From assembly GCA_937959065.1 (NCBI GenBank), contig CALGOI010000277.1, positions 1-9,181 of the forward strand: 9,181 nucleotides of DNA, given 5' to 3'. How positions within the stretch are numbered: the first letter of the stretch is position 1; every line of letters starts with the position of its first letter. This stretch comes from an uncultured Ignavibacteriota bacterium. Its GTDB lineage: Bacteria; Bacteroidota; Ignavibacteria; Tepidaquicellales; Tepidaquicellaceae. Shown in pieces: positions 1-5,265 of this stretch. The notes beneath the pieces were generated by a model, which did no database searches, had not been told where the DNA came from, and saw only the letters and a program-made list of their open reading frames with translations. The translations under genes were made by a program, and so were the position numbers.

Positions 1-23
1 AGGTAAAATTGTTTCATGTTGGG

Positions 24-54
24 GACCTGCCCGGAACGGCAGGTCTTTTTTTTT
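24..54 (+). terminator. Strong intrinsic terminator of an upstream gene outside the window
   Basis: A perfect 8-bp GC-rich stem (gacctgcc at 24-31, ggcaggtc at 38-45) encloses a 6-nt loop and is followed directly by nine T residues (46-54). The T tract lies on the + strand side only, so it terminates rightward transcription entering from the left. No coding sequence for that gene is visible in bases 1-23. The last Ts overlap the stop codon of the convergent minus-strand gene, so the two genes end almost back to back. Confidence 0.93.
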
Positions 55-478
55 ATTCTCCCCAGGCAGTCACCACCAGTTTTCTGCTTCCACCGTGGTC
101 TCTGTGTTCGCAAAGATATACTCCCTGCCAGGTGCCTAGATTTAACCGGCCATCTGTGATAGGTATCGAGACAGAACTCCCCATAAGTGAACTCTTAATA
201 TGAGCGGGCATATCATCAGATCCTTCATAGTTATGCAGATAGTATGGCGCATCCTCCGGTACATATTTATTGAAGTGTGATTCAAAATCATCCCGTACTG
301 TCGGATCGGCATTTTCATTTATTGTCAGAGATGCGCTCGTATGCTGAATAAATATGTGACATATTCCTGTTTTAATATCACGGATCTCCGGTATGGCGGA
401 AGATATTTCTCCCGTAATTATATGAAAACCACGCGGATATGGCTTTAATTTAAACTCTTTTTGAACAAATTTAGTCAT
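53..478 (-). CDS. yjbQ: YjbQ/UPF0047 family protein
   Basis: This 141-residue protein covers the whole usual length of the UPF0047/YjbQ family (about 130-145 residues). Family signatures seen are HTSASLTINENADP (residues 46-59), the EGSDDMPAHIKSSLMG block (85-100) with His93, and the C-terminal LGTWQGVYLCEHRDHGG block (114-130) with Glu124, His125 and Arg126. The conserved histidines and acidic residues are thought to form the active or metal site. Some members have weak thiamine-phosphate synthase activity in vitro, but the physiological role is unsettled, so no pathway is assigned. It is probably a soluble cytoplasmic protein. The ATG at 476-478 gives the usual N terminus, and no SD lies upstream. 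It is transcribed divergently from the repeat-protein gene across 73 bp and converges on the terminator at its 3' end. Confidence 0.93.
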   Translation of the reverse strand: MTKFVQKEFKLKPYPRGFHIITGEISSAIPEIRDIKTGICHIFIQHTSASLTINENADPTVRDDFESHFNKYVPEDAPYYLHNYEGSDDMPAHIKSSLMGSSVSIPITDGRLNLGTWQGVYLCEHRDHGGSRKLVVTAWGE

Positions 479-499
479 ATTATTCAGGAACTTAGATTT

Positions 500-529
500 T
501 TGTTATTAAGTATTAATAATAAGTAATAT
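500..529 (+). promoter_or_regulatory. Weak candidate promoter for the repeat-protein gene
   Basis: In the 73-bp spacer between divergent genes, TTGTTA (500-505) and TAATAT (524-529) are 18 bp apart. Each matches four of six bases of the sigma-70 consensus and would place a transcript start about 15 nt before the ATG at 552. The spacer is very AT-rich, so such matches arise easily by chance. The Bacteroidota-type TAnnTTTG -7 box is not found exactly on either strand. The opposite promoter, for the yjbQ gene, must lie in the same spacer but was not resolved. Confidence 0.2.
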
Positions 530-551
530 CGATAACTAAATAACTGAAACA

Positions 552-890
552 ATGAGGGCATCATTAAAAATTTTATTTGTACTTGCATTTGTATTTGTTG
601 CCCAGTCTGCTTTTTCACAGGTGATTTATATTACCAGCTGGAAGTCTGACGCGGATAAGAAAGTATTTGTAACCGAGTGGAAATCCGAGGCGGACATGAT
701 AGTTTATGTCACAGAATGGAAATCCGATGCAAAACCTAACAGCGGTAAGTGGTACTTCACCGAATGGAAATCCGACGCCGACTGGAAGATATATTATACT
801 ACGTGGAAGAGCGACGCGGATCTGAAGATCTATTTCACCGAATGGAAGTCGGAAGCGGGCTTTACGGATAATTATAAGGGGCCGAAGTAG
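552..890 (+). CDS. Secreted six-repeat beta protein, DUF6150 / '7(1) septoil knot' type
   Basis: This 112-residue protein starts with a Sec signal peptide: Arg2/Lys6, a hydrophobic stretch at 7-17, and probable signal peptidase I cleavage after AFS (20-22). The mature part is almost entirely six copies of a unit of the form (I/V)-(Y/F)-x-T-x-W-K-S-(D/E)-A-D. The WKS triplets fall at residues 30, 43, 56, 72, 85 and 98, a spacing of 13, 13, 16, 13, 13. The array is therefore two sets of three repeats separated by a short PNSG insert. From memory of the family, this pattern of alternating hydrophobics with a K-S-x-A-D turn matches Bacteroidota DUF6150 proteins, which Pfam describes as a deeply knotted 7(1) septoil fold. 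The function is unknown; the product is exported, to periplasm or outside. The ATG at 552 is the only start that keeps the signal peptide, and it has no SD. Confidence 0.8.
   Translation: MRASLKILFVLAFVFVAQSAFSQVIYITSWKSDADKKVFVTEWKSEADMIVYVTEWKSDAKPNSGKWYFTEWKSDADWKIYYTTWKSDADLKIYFTEWKSEAGFTDNYKGPK
621..860 (+). repeat. Six imperfect 39-nt coding repeats (WKSxAD units)
   Basis: Six in-frame units of about 39 nt encode the T-x-W-K-S-(D/E)-A-D repeats. One 9-nt insertion lies between units three and four. The amino acid motif is tightly kept while synonymous positions differ (for example tggaaatcc, tggaagtcg and tggaagagc all encode WKS). This is the pattern expected of old repeats held by protein-level selection, not of a recent DNA expansion. 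Confidence 0.9.
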
Positions 891-905
891 ATATTTAAAT
901 GATTG

Positions 906-931
906 CTTTCCTAAGCTGGGGCTTAGGAAAG
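906..931 (+). terminator. Strong stem-loop after the repeat-protein gene, no T tract
   Basis: A perfect 11-bp stem (ctttcctaagc at 906-916, gcttaggaaag at 921-931) closes a 4-nt loop, 15 nt after the stop codon of the repeat protein. No T run follows on the + strand and only a weak A/T stretch lies on the other side, so a classical intrinsic terminator is not shown. It may instead stabilise the 3' end, act with Rho, or belong to the ferritin leader. Its right arm can also pair with 943-949. Confidence 0.5.
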
Positions 932-954
932 AGGTTTGGTTACTTTCCTGTGTA

Positions 955-1049
955 ATCACCTCCGGGCGGCTTCTTTTGTATTTAAATTGAGTGTAAATAT
1001 CAGTATATTAACGTAATTAGCGATATTTATCAAATTAATACCCGGAGGA
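955..1049 (+). promoter_or_regulatory. Ferritin upstream region with an anti-SD element complementary to the ferritin SD
   Basis: The ferritin gene has a strong SD, ggagga at 1044-1049, four bases before its ATG. The 8-mer cccggagg (1041-1048) is the exact reverse complement of cctccggg (959-966), 74 nt upstream. The surrounding atcacctcc (955-963) equals the conserved 3' tail of 16S rRNA that normally pairs with the SD. If the transcript begins upstream of 955, this segment could fold onto the SD and block initiation. Whether it is transcribed with ferritin is unknown. No promoter could be placed with confidence, and one at about 970-1015 would leave the element outside the mRNA. Confidence 0.4.
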
Positions 1050-1053
1050 AAAA

Positions 1054-1578
1054 ATGCTTTTTTCCGAAAAAATGCAGGAAGAGCTTAATAAGCAGATCAA
1101 TAAAGAGTTCTATTCCGAATATACATATCTTTCAATGACGGCATACTTCGAGTCTATCAATCTTGATGGGTTTGCCAATTTCTTTTATGTACAGGCTCAG
1201 GAGGAGCATTTCCATGCTATGAAAATGTTCAACTTTGTTCACAGAATGGGCGGTGTAGTAACATTGACTTCACTCGAAGGTCCGCCTGTAAAATTCGATT
1301 CTATACTTGACGCGTTCAATAAAGCGCTGAAACAGGAAGAAGGAATCAAAGAGAGTATAGACAATCTTGTGAATCTTGCAAAAGAGGAGAGGAATCACGC
1401 TGTAGAGACATTCCTTCAATGGTATGTAGATGAGCAAGTCGAAGAGATAGATCTCTTTAATACAAGAATCGCAAAGCTTGAACTTATCAACGGTGAAGGA
1501 CACGGATTATTGATGATGGATAATGAATTCGCCCAGAGGAAAGCAGGTCCTGATGTGACCAGCGGTTCGATGAAATAG
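1054..1578 (+). CDS. ftnA: Ferritin, non-heme iron storage protein
   Basis: This 174-residue protein is a full-length bacterial FtnA-type ferritin, a cytoplasmic four-helix bundle that assembles into a 24-subunit cage, oxidises Fe(II) and stores Fe(III). Ferroxidase ligands known from E. coli FtnA are present with an offset of one: Glu18, Glu51 and His54 (site A), Glu95 and Glu131 with Gln128 (site B), and Glu50, Glu127 and Glu130 (third site). Helix signatures EFYSEYTYLSM (18-28) and AQEEHFHAMKMF (48-59) are typical. No heme-binding Met like that of bacterioferritin was identified. The ATG at 1054 is fixed by the strong SD at 1044-1049, which is unusual here because most neighbouring genes lack one. 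The gene seems to be a single transcription unit, closed by its own terminator. Translation may be controlled by the upstream anti-SD element; no Fur box was recognised. Confidence 0.96.
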   Translation: MLFSEKMQEELNKQINKEFYSEYTYLSMTAYFESINLDGFANFFYVQAQEEHFHAMKMFNFVHRMGGVVTLTSLEGPPVKFDSILDAFNKALKQEEGIKESIDNLVNLAKEERNHAVETFLQWYVDEQVEEIDLFNTRIAKLELINGEGHGLLMMDNEFAQRKAGPDVTSGSMK

Positions 1579-1603
1579 TTAATTCTTTATATCTCACAAT
1601 ATT

Positions 1604-1640
1604 AAAAGGTAAGATTAATATAATCTTACCTTTTTTGTTT
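1604..1640 (+). terminator. Intrinsic terminator of ferritin
   Basis: A 14-bp perfect inverted repeat (1604-1617 with 1621-1634; core ggtaagatta / taatcttacc) closes a 3-nt loop and runs into a T-rich tail (tttttt, g, tttt; 1631-1640). It begins 25 bases after the ferritin stop. The left arm starts with four A residues, so the structure could also stop transcription from the opposite direction, although no gene converges here. Confidence 0.9.
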
Positions 1641-1699
1641 TAAAATATATCATTTAAAGTAAGAAACTAATTTAATATTTTGATTAAAATTAATTAATA

Positions 1700-3769
1700 A
1701 TGAGTTCCGAGGAAGGACAAACCGGGAAAACCGGATTAACCGGACAAACCGGGATAACAGATTACGGGGAATCTACGGATTTTGAGGTCAGTATAAAGTA
1801 TGACCGTAAGATCATCTCAGACGAGGAGCTGATCCAGCTCTATCTCACAATATTAAAACCCAGAATGATCGAGGAGAAGATGCTTCTCCTTTTAAGAAAA
1901 GGCCAGGTTAGTAAATGGTTCGCCGGCATTGGGCAGGAAGCAATTGCCGTAGGTGTTGCCAATGCACTTGAGCCGGACGAATATATATTGCCGATGCACA
2001 GGAACCTGGGAGTATTTACCACGAGGAATGTACCTCTTGATAAACTATTTATGCAGCTTCAGGGCAAGCTCGGCGGATTTTCAAAGGGGCGTGAGAGATC
2101 GTTCCACTTCGGTACTAACGACTATCATATTGTCGGTATGATATCTCACCTGGGTCCACAGATGGCAATTGCTGATGGTATAGCACTCGCAAGTAAGCTG
2201 AAACAGGAGGGAAAAGTTACGGCTGTATTTACGGGTGAAGGCGGTACTAGCGAGGGGGATTTCCACGAGGCGCTTAACGTTGCCGCGGTATGGGACCTAC
2301 CTGTAATATTCATTATCGAAAACAACGGTTACGGACTTTCCACCACGACGAAAGAGCAATACAGGTGTGAGAATCTAATCGACAGAGCAATAGGGTACGG
2401 AATAGACGGTTTCCAGATAGATGGTAATGATATTGTAAGGGTATATAAGACGGTTTCCACACTTGCAGAGTCTATGCGGGCAAATCCAAGACCAATGCTG
2501 CTTGAATGTATGACATTCAGAATGAGAGGGCACGAAGAAGCTTCCGGTACAAAGTATGTCCCGAAAGAGCTGTTCGATCTGTGGGAGAAGAAAGACCCGG
2601 TTAAGAATTATGAATCTTATCTTTTAAGTGAAGGGATCATAACGAAAGAATTCGTAGAAGAAACGAGGGACACATATAAGAAAGAAATAAACGATGCGAT
2701 TGAAGTTGCCCTGAGTGCAAAAAACCCAGTTCCGGATTCATCGTTAGAGGAAGGTGATATATATGCTCCGTTTGCTTTTAAGAAAACGGAACCGGGTGAA
2801 GAGAAGAAAGAGATGAGATTTGTAGATGCAGTGTCGGATGGTTTGAGAGAAGGTCTTCGAAAATATGATGATTTGATAGTAATGGGCCAGGATATCGCAG
2901 AATACGGCGGAGTTTTTAAGGTAACAGAGAATTTCATAGATGAATTTGGAAAAGAGAGGATAAGGAATACCCCAATTTGTGAATCGGCAATTATCGGGGC
3001 AGCCCTTGGATTATCCATAAAGAAAATGAAATCGGTCGTAGAGATGCAGTTTGCGGATTTTGTTACATCGGGGTTTAACCAGGTGGTAAATAATCTTGCA
3101 AAGGTATATTACAGGTGGGGACAGAACGCGGACGTGGTAATACGAATGCCCACCGGTGCGGGAGTTGGGGCAGGTCCTTTCCATTCCCAGTCAAATGAAG
3201 CGTGGTTCTTTCATACACCCGGATTAAAAGTTGTATACCCGTCCACTCCTGCCGATGCAAAGGGGCTTCTGCTTGCATCGATAGAGGATCCTAACCCTGT
3301 AATGTTCTTTGAGCATAAATTCCTTTACAGAAAACTTAAAGAGGAAGTGCCTCTCGGATATTACACAACAGAAATAGGTAAAGCCAGAATTGTCAAGGAA
3401 GGAAATGACTTAACGATAATCACCTACGGACAGGGTGTTTACTGGGCTTTAGATGCATTGAAAGAGAACCCGGATATAAATGGTGAGGTAATCGATCTAC
3501 GGACATTATTGCCGTTAGATAAGGATACTATAATTGATTCAGTTTGTAAAACAGGAAAAGCAATTATTTTACATGAAGATTGTCTTACGGGAGGAATCGG
3601 CGGGGAAATATCCGCAATAATTTCAGAAAGCTGTTTTGATAAATTAGATGCCCCTGTAATAAGATGCGGTGGTCTGGATACCCCGGTACCTTTTGCAATT
3701 GAGCTGGAGCAGAATTTTTTCCCTGTAAAGCGATTTAGAAGTGCTCTTACAGAGCTGTTTGAGTATTGA
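1700..3769 (+). CDS. Fused 2-oxoacid dehydrogenase E1 alpha/beta subunit (branched-chain or pyruvate type)
   Basis: This is the thiamine-diphosphate-dependent E1 of a 2-oxoacid dehydrogenase complex, with both chains in one 689-residue protein. It decarboxylates a 2-oxoacid and passes the acyl group to lipoyl-E2. The alpha half (about 40-345) contains GIGQEAI (77-83), MHRNLG (99-104), the thiamine-diphosphate/Mg motif starting GEGGTSEGD (179-187) and ending ENN (207-209), and RMRGHEEASGTKYVP (274-288). After a charged linker, the beta half (about 371-689) has GQDIAEYGGVFKVT, Glu428 in TPICESA, and His495 in HSQSNEAW followed by HTPGLKVVYPS. Substrate choice between branched-chain oxoacids and pyruvate cannot be read from sequence. 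The start at 1700 lacks an SD; the next in-frame ATG is at codon 56, inside the domain. The N terminus carries five Gly-X-Thr triplets. No E2 or E3 gene is adjacent. Confidence 0.93.
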   Translation: MSSEEGQTGKTGLTGQTGITDYGESTDFEVSIKYDRKIISDEELIQLYLTILKPRMIEEKMLLLLRKGQVSKWFAGIGQEAIAVGVANALEPDEYILPMHRNLGVFTTRNVPLDKLFMQLQGKLGGFSKGRERSFHFGTNDYHIVGMISHLGPQMAIADGIALASKLKQEGKVTAVFTGEGGTSEGDFHEALNVAAVWDLPVIFIIENNGYGLSTTTKEQYRCENLIDRAIGYGIDGFQIDGNDIVRVYKTVSTLAESMRANPRPMLLECMTFRMRGHEEASGTKYVPKELFDLWEKKDPVKNYESYLLSEGIITKEFVEETRDTYKKEINDAIEVALSAKNPVPDSSLEEGDIYAPFAFKKTEPGEEKKEMRFVDAVSDGLREGLRKYDDLIVMGQDIAEYGGVFKVTENFIDEFGKERIRNTPICESAIIGAALGLSIKKMKSVVEMQFADFVTSGFNQVVNNLAKVYYRWGQNADVVIRMPTGAGVGAGPFHSQSNEAWFFHTPGLKVVYPSTPADAKGLLLASIEDPNPVMFFEHKFLYRKLKEEVPLGYYTTEIGKARIVKEGNDLTIITYGQGVYWALDALKENPDINGEVIDLRTLLPLDKDTIIDSVCKTGKAIILHEDCLTGGIGGEISAIISESCFDKLDAPVIRCGGLDTPVPFAIELEQNFFPVKRFRSALTELFEY
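1715..1759 (+). repeat. Five 9-nt tandem units encoding (Gly-X-Thr)5
   Basis: Five successive 9-nt units of the form GGR-NNN-AC(C/A) encode GQT-GKT-GLT-GQT-GIT (residues 6-20 of the dehydrogenase). A 13-nt stretch, ggacaaaccggga, recurs exactly at 1715-1727 and 1742-1754, one 27-nt period apart. Gain or loss of units keeps the reading frame. Gly-X-Thr triplets are the form of collagen-like repeat common in bacterial collagen-like proteins, but five triplets alone are too short to predict a stable triple helix. Confidence 0.85.
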
Positions 3770-3921
3770 TATTACAATATTTAGGCAAAGAAGTTGATTT
3801 TTGTAGTGAAGTTGTTTTAGTTTATGTTTATTATTCTTTAAGTGTTCAATCTACTTCTGATTTTCATCCCCACTTATCTGGCTAAACGGGTTATTAAAGA
3901 AAATCAATCGTACAACATTTT

Positions 3922-4329
3922 TTGATACAGGATTATAATAATTACTCGGTTTTAATAGCAGAGGACAACTATATTAATCAAAAGCTAATGAGGAAGCTTC
4001 TTCAAAAGCTTGGATATAAATGCGATATAGTTGACGATGGAGCGAAAGTAGTAGATTTGCTGCAAGAAAAGCAGTTTGATATAATATTAATGGATATCCA
4101 GATGCCGGTAATGGATGGATACGAAGCAACCCGTAAGATACGAGAATCAGAAAAATATAATGGCAGACATATACCGATTGTAGCAGTTACAGCTTTTGCA
4201 ATGGAAAGAGACCGCCAGCTGGCATATGAAGCCGGTATGGATGATTTCCTTCCCAAACCATTCAGTAAAAATGATTTTTACTATGTAATAGAGAAACATA
4301 TCCGATCAAAAAACCGGATATTCCAGTAA
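3922..4329 (+). CDS. Stand-alone response-regulator receiver (REC) protein, TTG start
   Basis: This 135-residue CheY-like protein consists of one receiver domain with no output domain. Conserved residues are all present: acidic pair Glu14/Asp15 in IAEDN, phospho-acceptor Asp58 in LMDIQMPVMDG, Thr90 in VAVTAF, and Lys112 in LPKPFS. It probably relays phosphate or acts by protein contact. The reading frame is open only back to 3898 (stop taa at 3895-3897) and holds no ATG before the domain begins. TTG at 3922 is therefore the best start, giving 7-8 residues before the first strand; no SD is visible. It is about half identical by eye to the receiver domain of the hybrid kinase at 5266, pointing to a shared origin or a common partner. 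It precedes the beta-lactamase gene by 73 bp. It could also be the surviving 3' part of a larger lost hybrid kinase gene. Confidence 0.83.
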   Translation: MIQDYNNYSVLIAEDNYINQKLMRKLLQKLGYKCDIVDDGAKVVDLLQEKQFDIILMDIQMPVMDGYEATRKIRESEKYNGRHIPIVAVTAFAMERDRQLAYEAGMDDFLPKPFSKNDFYYVIEKHIRSKNRIFQ

Positions 4330-4402
4330 AAACTACCGCAAGTATTTAATATTCCACTGAACTTTCACTTTATCGAAGTTATATTTGAAGAAAAGCATTT
4401 AA

Positions 4403-5173
4403 ATGAAGTTATTAATTCTTGTTTTTATTGCTGCCTTAATTACATCCTGCGGGGAAGTCGACAATAAAAGTTACCAGACAGATTTTGGAAGTTTCTTTGG
4501 TGAATATAACGGTACATTTGTTTTATTCGATTACAACAACAAGTACTATATAAGACATAATGAGGAACGAAGCAATGAGAGATTCAGTCCGTGCTCTAGT
4601 TTTAAGATATTCAATTCTCTTGTAGGACTTGAAACAGGTGTTATCGAGGATGAAAATTATGTAATACCGTGGGATAGTGTGGTCAGGAACAGGGAAATTA
4701 CAAATAAGGATCACGATCTGACATCAGCTTTTAAAAACTCGGTTGTGTGGTATTATCAGGAGCTTGCAAGGAAAGTCGGTAATGATACAATGAAGCGATT
4801 TATAGATACGGTTGGGTATGGCAACGGAGATATTTCAGGTGGTATAGATGTTTTCTGGCTGGACAATTCATTAAAAATATCCGCCAATGAGCAGGTGGAG
4901 TTTTTATATAAACTTTACACGGATTCGCTGCCCTTTTCACAAAGGTCTATGGATATAGTAAAGCAAATAATGATCCAGGATACATCTAAGACCGGTGCTG
5001 TTTTCAGCGGTAAAACCGGCAGTAATGGAAAAGATCTTGGATGGTTTGTCGGAAGTGTCACACTTGGCTCAAATATTTATATATTTGCAACAAACATATC
5101 AGGACCCGGCGCTGATGGTATGAAAGCGCGTGAGATAACCCGGGAAATTCTAAAAAGTATTGAGGTTTTATAA
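4403..5173 (+). CDS. Class D (OXA-type) beta-lactamase, lipoprotein
   Basis: This 256-residue serine beta-lactamase of the OXA superfamily hydrolyses beta-lactams through an acyl-enzyme. Class D motifs appear in order: S-x-x-K as SSFK (Ser65 nucleophile, Lys68 expected to be carbamylated), S-x-V as SVV (113-115) within the very typical SVVWYYQELAR, YGN (139-141), Trp152 in FWLD (the carbamate-stabilising Trp of OXA-10-like enzymes), KTG (204-206) and GWFVG (213-217). The N terminus is a lipoprotein signal: Lys2, a hydrophobic stretch, and lipobox ITSC with Cys16. It is therefore predicted to be anchored on the periplasmic side of a membrane. Cys64 directly precedes the nucleophile. Intact spacing argues against the sensor domain of a BlaR1-type protein. 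The gene lies between a receiver gene and a hybrid kinase gene. No SD precedes the ATG. Substrate spectrum and resistance effect cannot be inferred. Confidence 0.94.
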   Translation: MKLLILVFIAALITSCGEVDNKSYQTDFGSFFGEYNGTFVLFDYNNKYYIRHNEERSNERFSPCSSFKIFNSLVGLETGVIEDENYVIPWDSVVRNREITNKDHDLTSAFKNSVVWYYQELARKVGNDTMKRFIDTVGYGNGDISGGIDVFWLDNSLKISANEQVEFLYKLYTDSLPFSQRSMDIVKQIMIQDTSKTGAVFSGKTGSNGKDLGWFVGSVTLGSNIYIFATNISGPGADGMKAREITREILKSIEVL

Positions 5174-5207
5174 TTATTAGAATTGTTGTAAGATATTTCT
5201 AATTCCT

Positions 5208-5227
5208 CAAAAAATGGTTATTTTTTG
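5208..5227 (+). terminator. Weak A/T hairpin after the beta-lactamase gene
   Basis: A 7-bp stem of one C-G pair and six A-T pairs (5208-5214 with 5221-5227) encloses a 6-nt loop. It resembles weak terminators of AT-rich genomes but has little GC and no separate T tail. It may not stop transcription, in which case the beta-lactamase and the kinase operon could be cotranscribed. Confidence 0.25.
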
Positions 5228-5230
5228 TTA

Positions 5231-5250
5231 CTACATGTCAACGCATGTAG
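5231..5250. promoter_or_regulatory. Inverted repeat just upstream of the hybrid kinase gene
   Basis: A perfect 7-bp inverted repeat (ctacatg at 5231-5237, catgtag at 5244-5250) has a 6-nt centre. After one mismatch it continues for two A-T pairs and a G-T wobble (5227-5229 with 5252-5254). It ends 15 nt before the ATG at 5266 and is the only non-trivial palindrome in the spacer. It could be an operator for a dimeric regulator or a hairpin in the leader. Neither can be decided from sequence. Confidence 0.4.
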
Positions 5251-5265
5251 CAATTAAAAATTAAG

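Noticed and set aside
9..203. Small + strand frame starting near the left edge
   Set aside because: It runs through the terminator hairpin and antisense to yjbQ, with no RBS and no domain.
621..860. CRISPR-like or minisatellite array
   Set aside because: The repeats are in-frame coding units that differ at synonymous sites and have no unique spacers.
615..959. Minus-strand open frame of 114 codons opposite the repeat protein
   Set aside because: It is the antisense shadow of the WKSxAD repeats: the repeated DNA keeps the opposite strand open. The predicted product has no recognisable domain, while the + strand frame has a signal peptide and a conserved repeat motif.
955..963. Fragment of a 16S rRNA gene (atcacctcc)
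   Set aside because: Only nine bases match the 16S 3' tail. The sequence before it shows nothing of the conserved helix 45 region, so this is a short mimic and not an rRNA remnant.
2617..3018. 133-codon minus-strand frame inside the dehydrogenase gene
   Set aside because: The + strand carries conserved E1 motifs through the same bases; the minus-strand product is low in information and serine-rich, as expected of a shadow frame.
3770..3921. Possible remnant coding sequence or small RNA between the dehydrogenase and receiver genes
   Set aside because: The 152 bp are AT-rich, with a short direct repeat (gaagttg twice) but no stable hairpin, terminator, recognisable peptide or convincing promoter.
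4403..5173. Sensor domain of a BlaR1/MecR1-type receptor, or a penicillin-binding protein
   Set aside because: There is no metalloprotease or multi-span membrane region, only a lipoprotein signal. The length and the YGN, FWLD and KTG spacing fit a complete class D enzyme.
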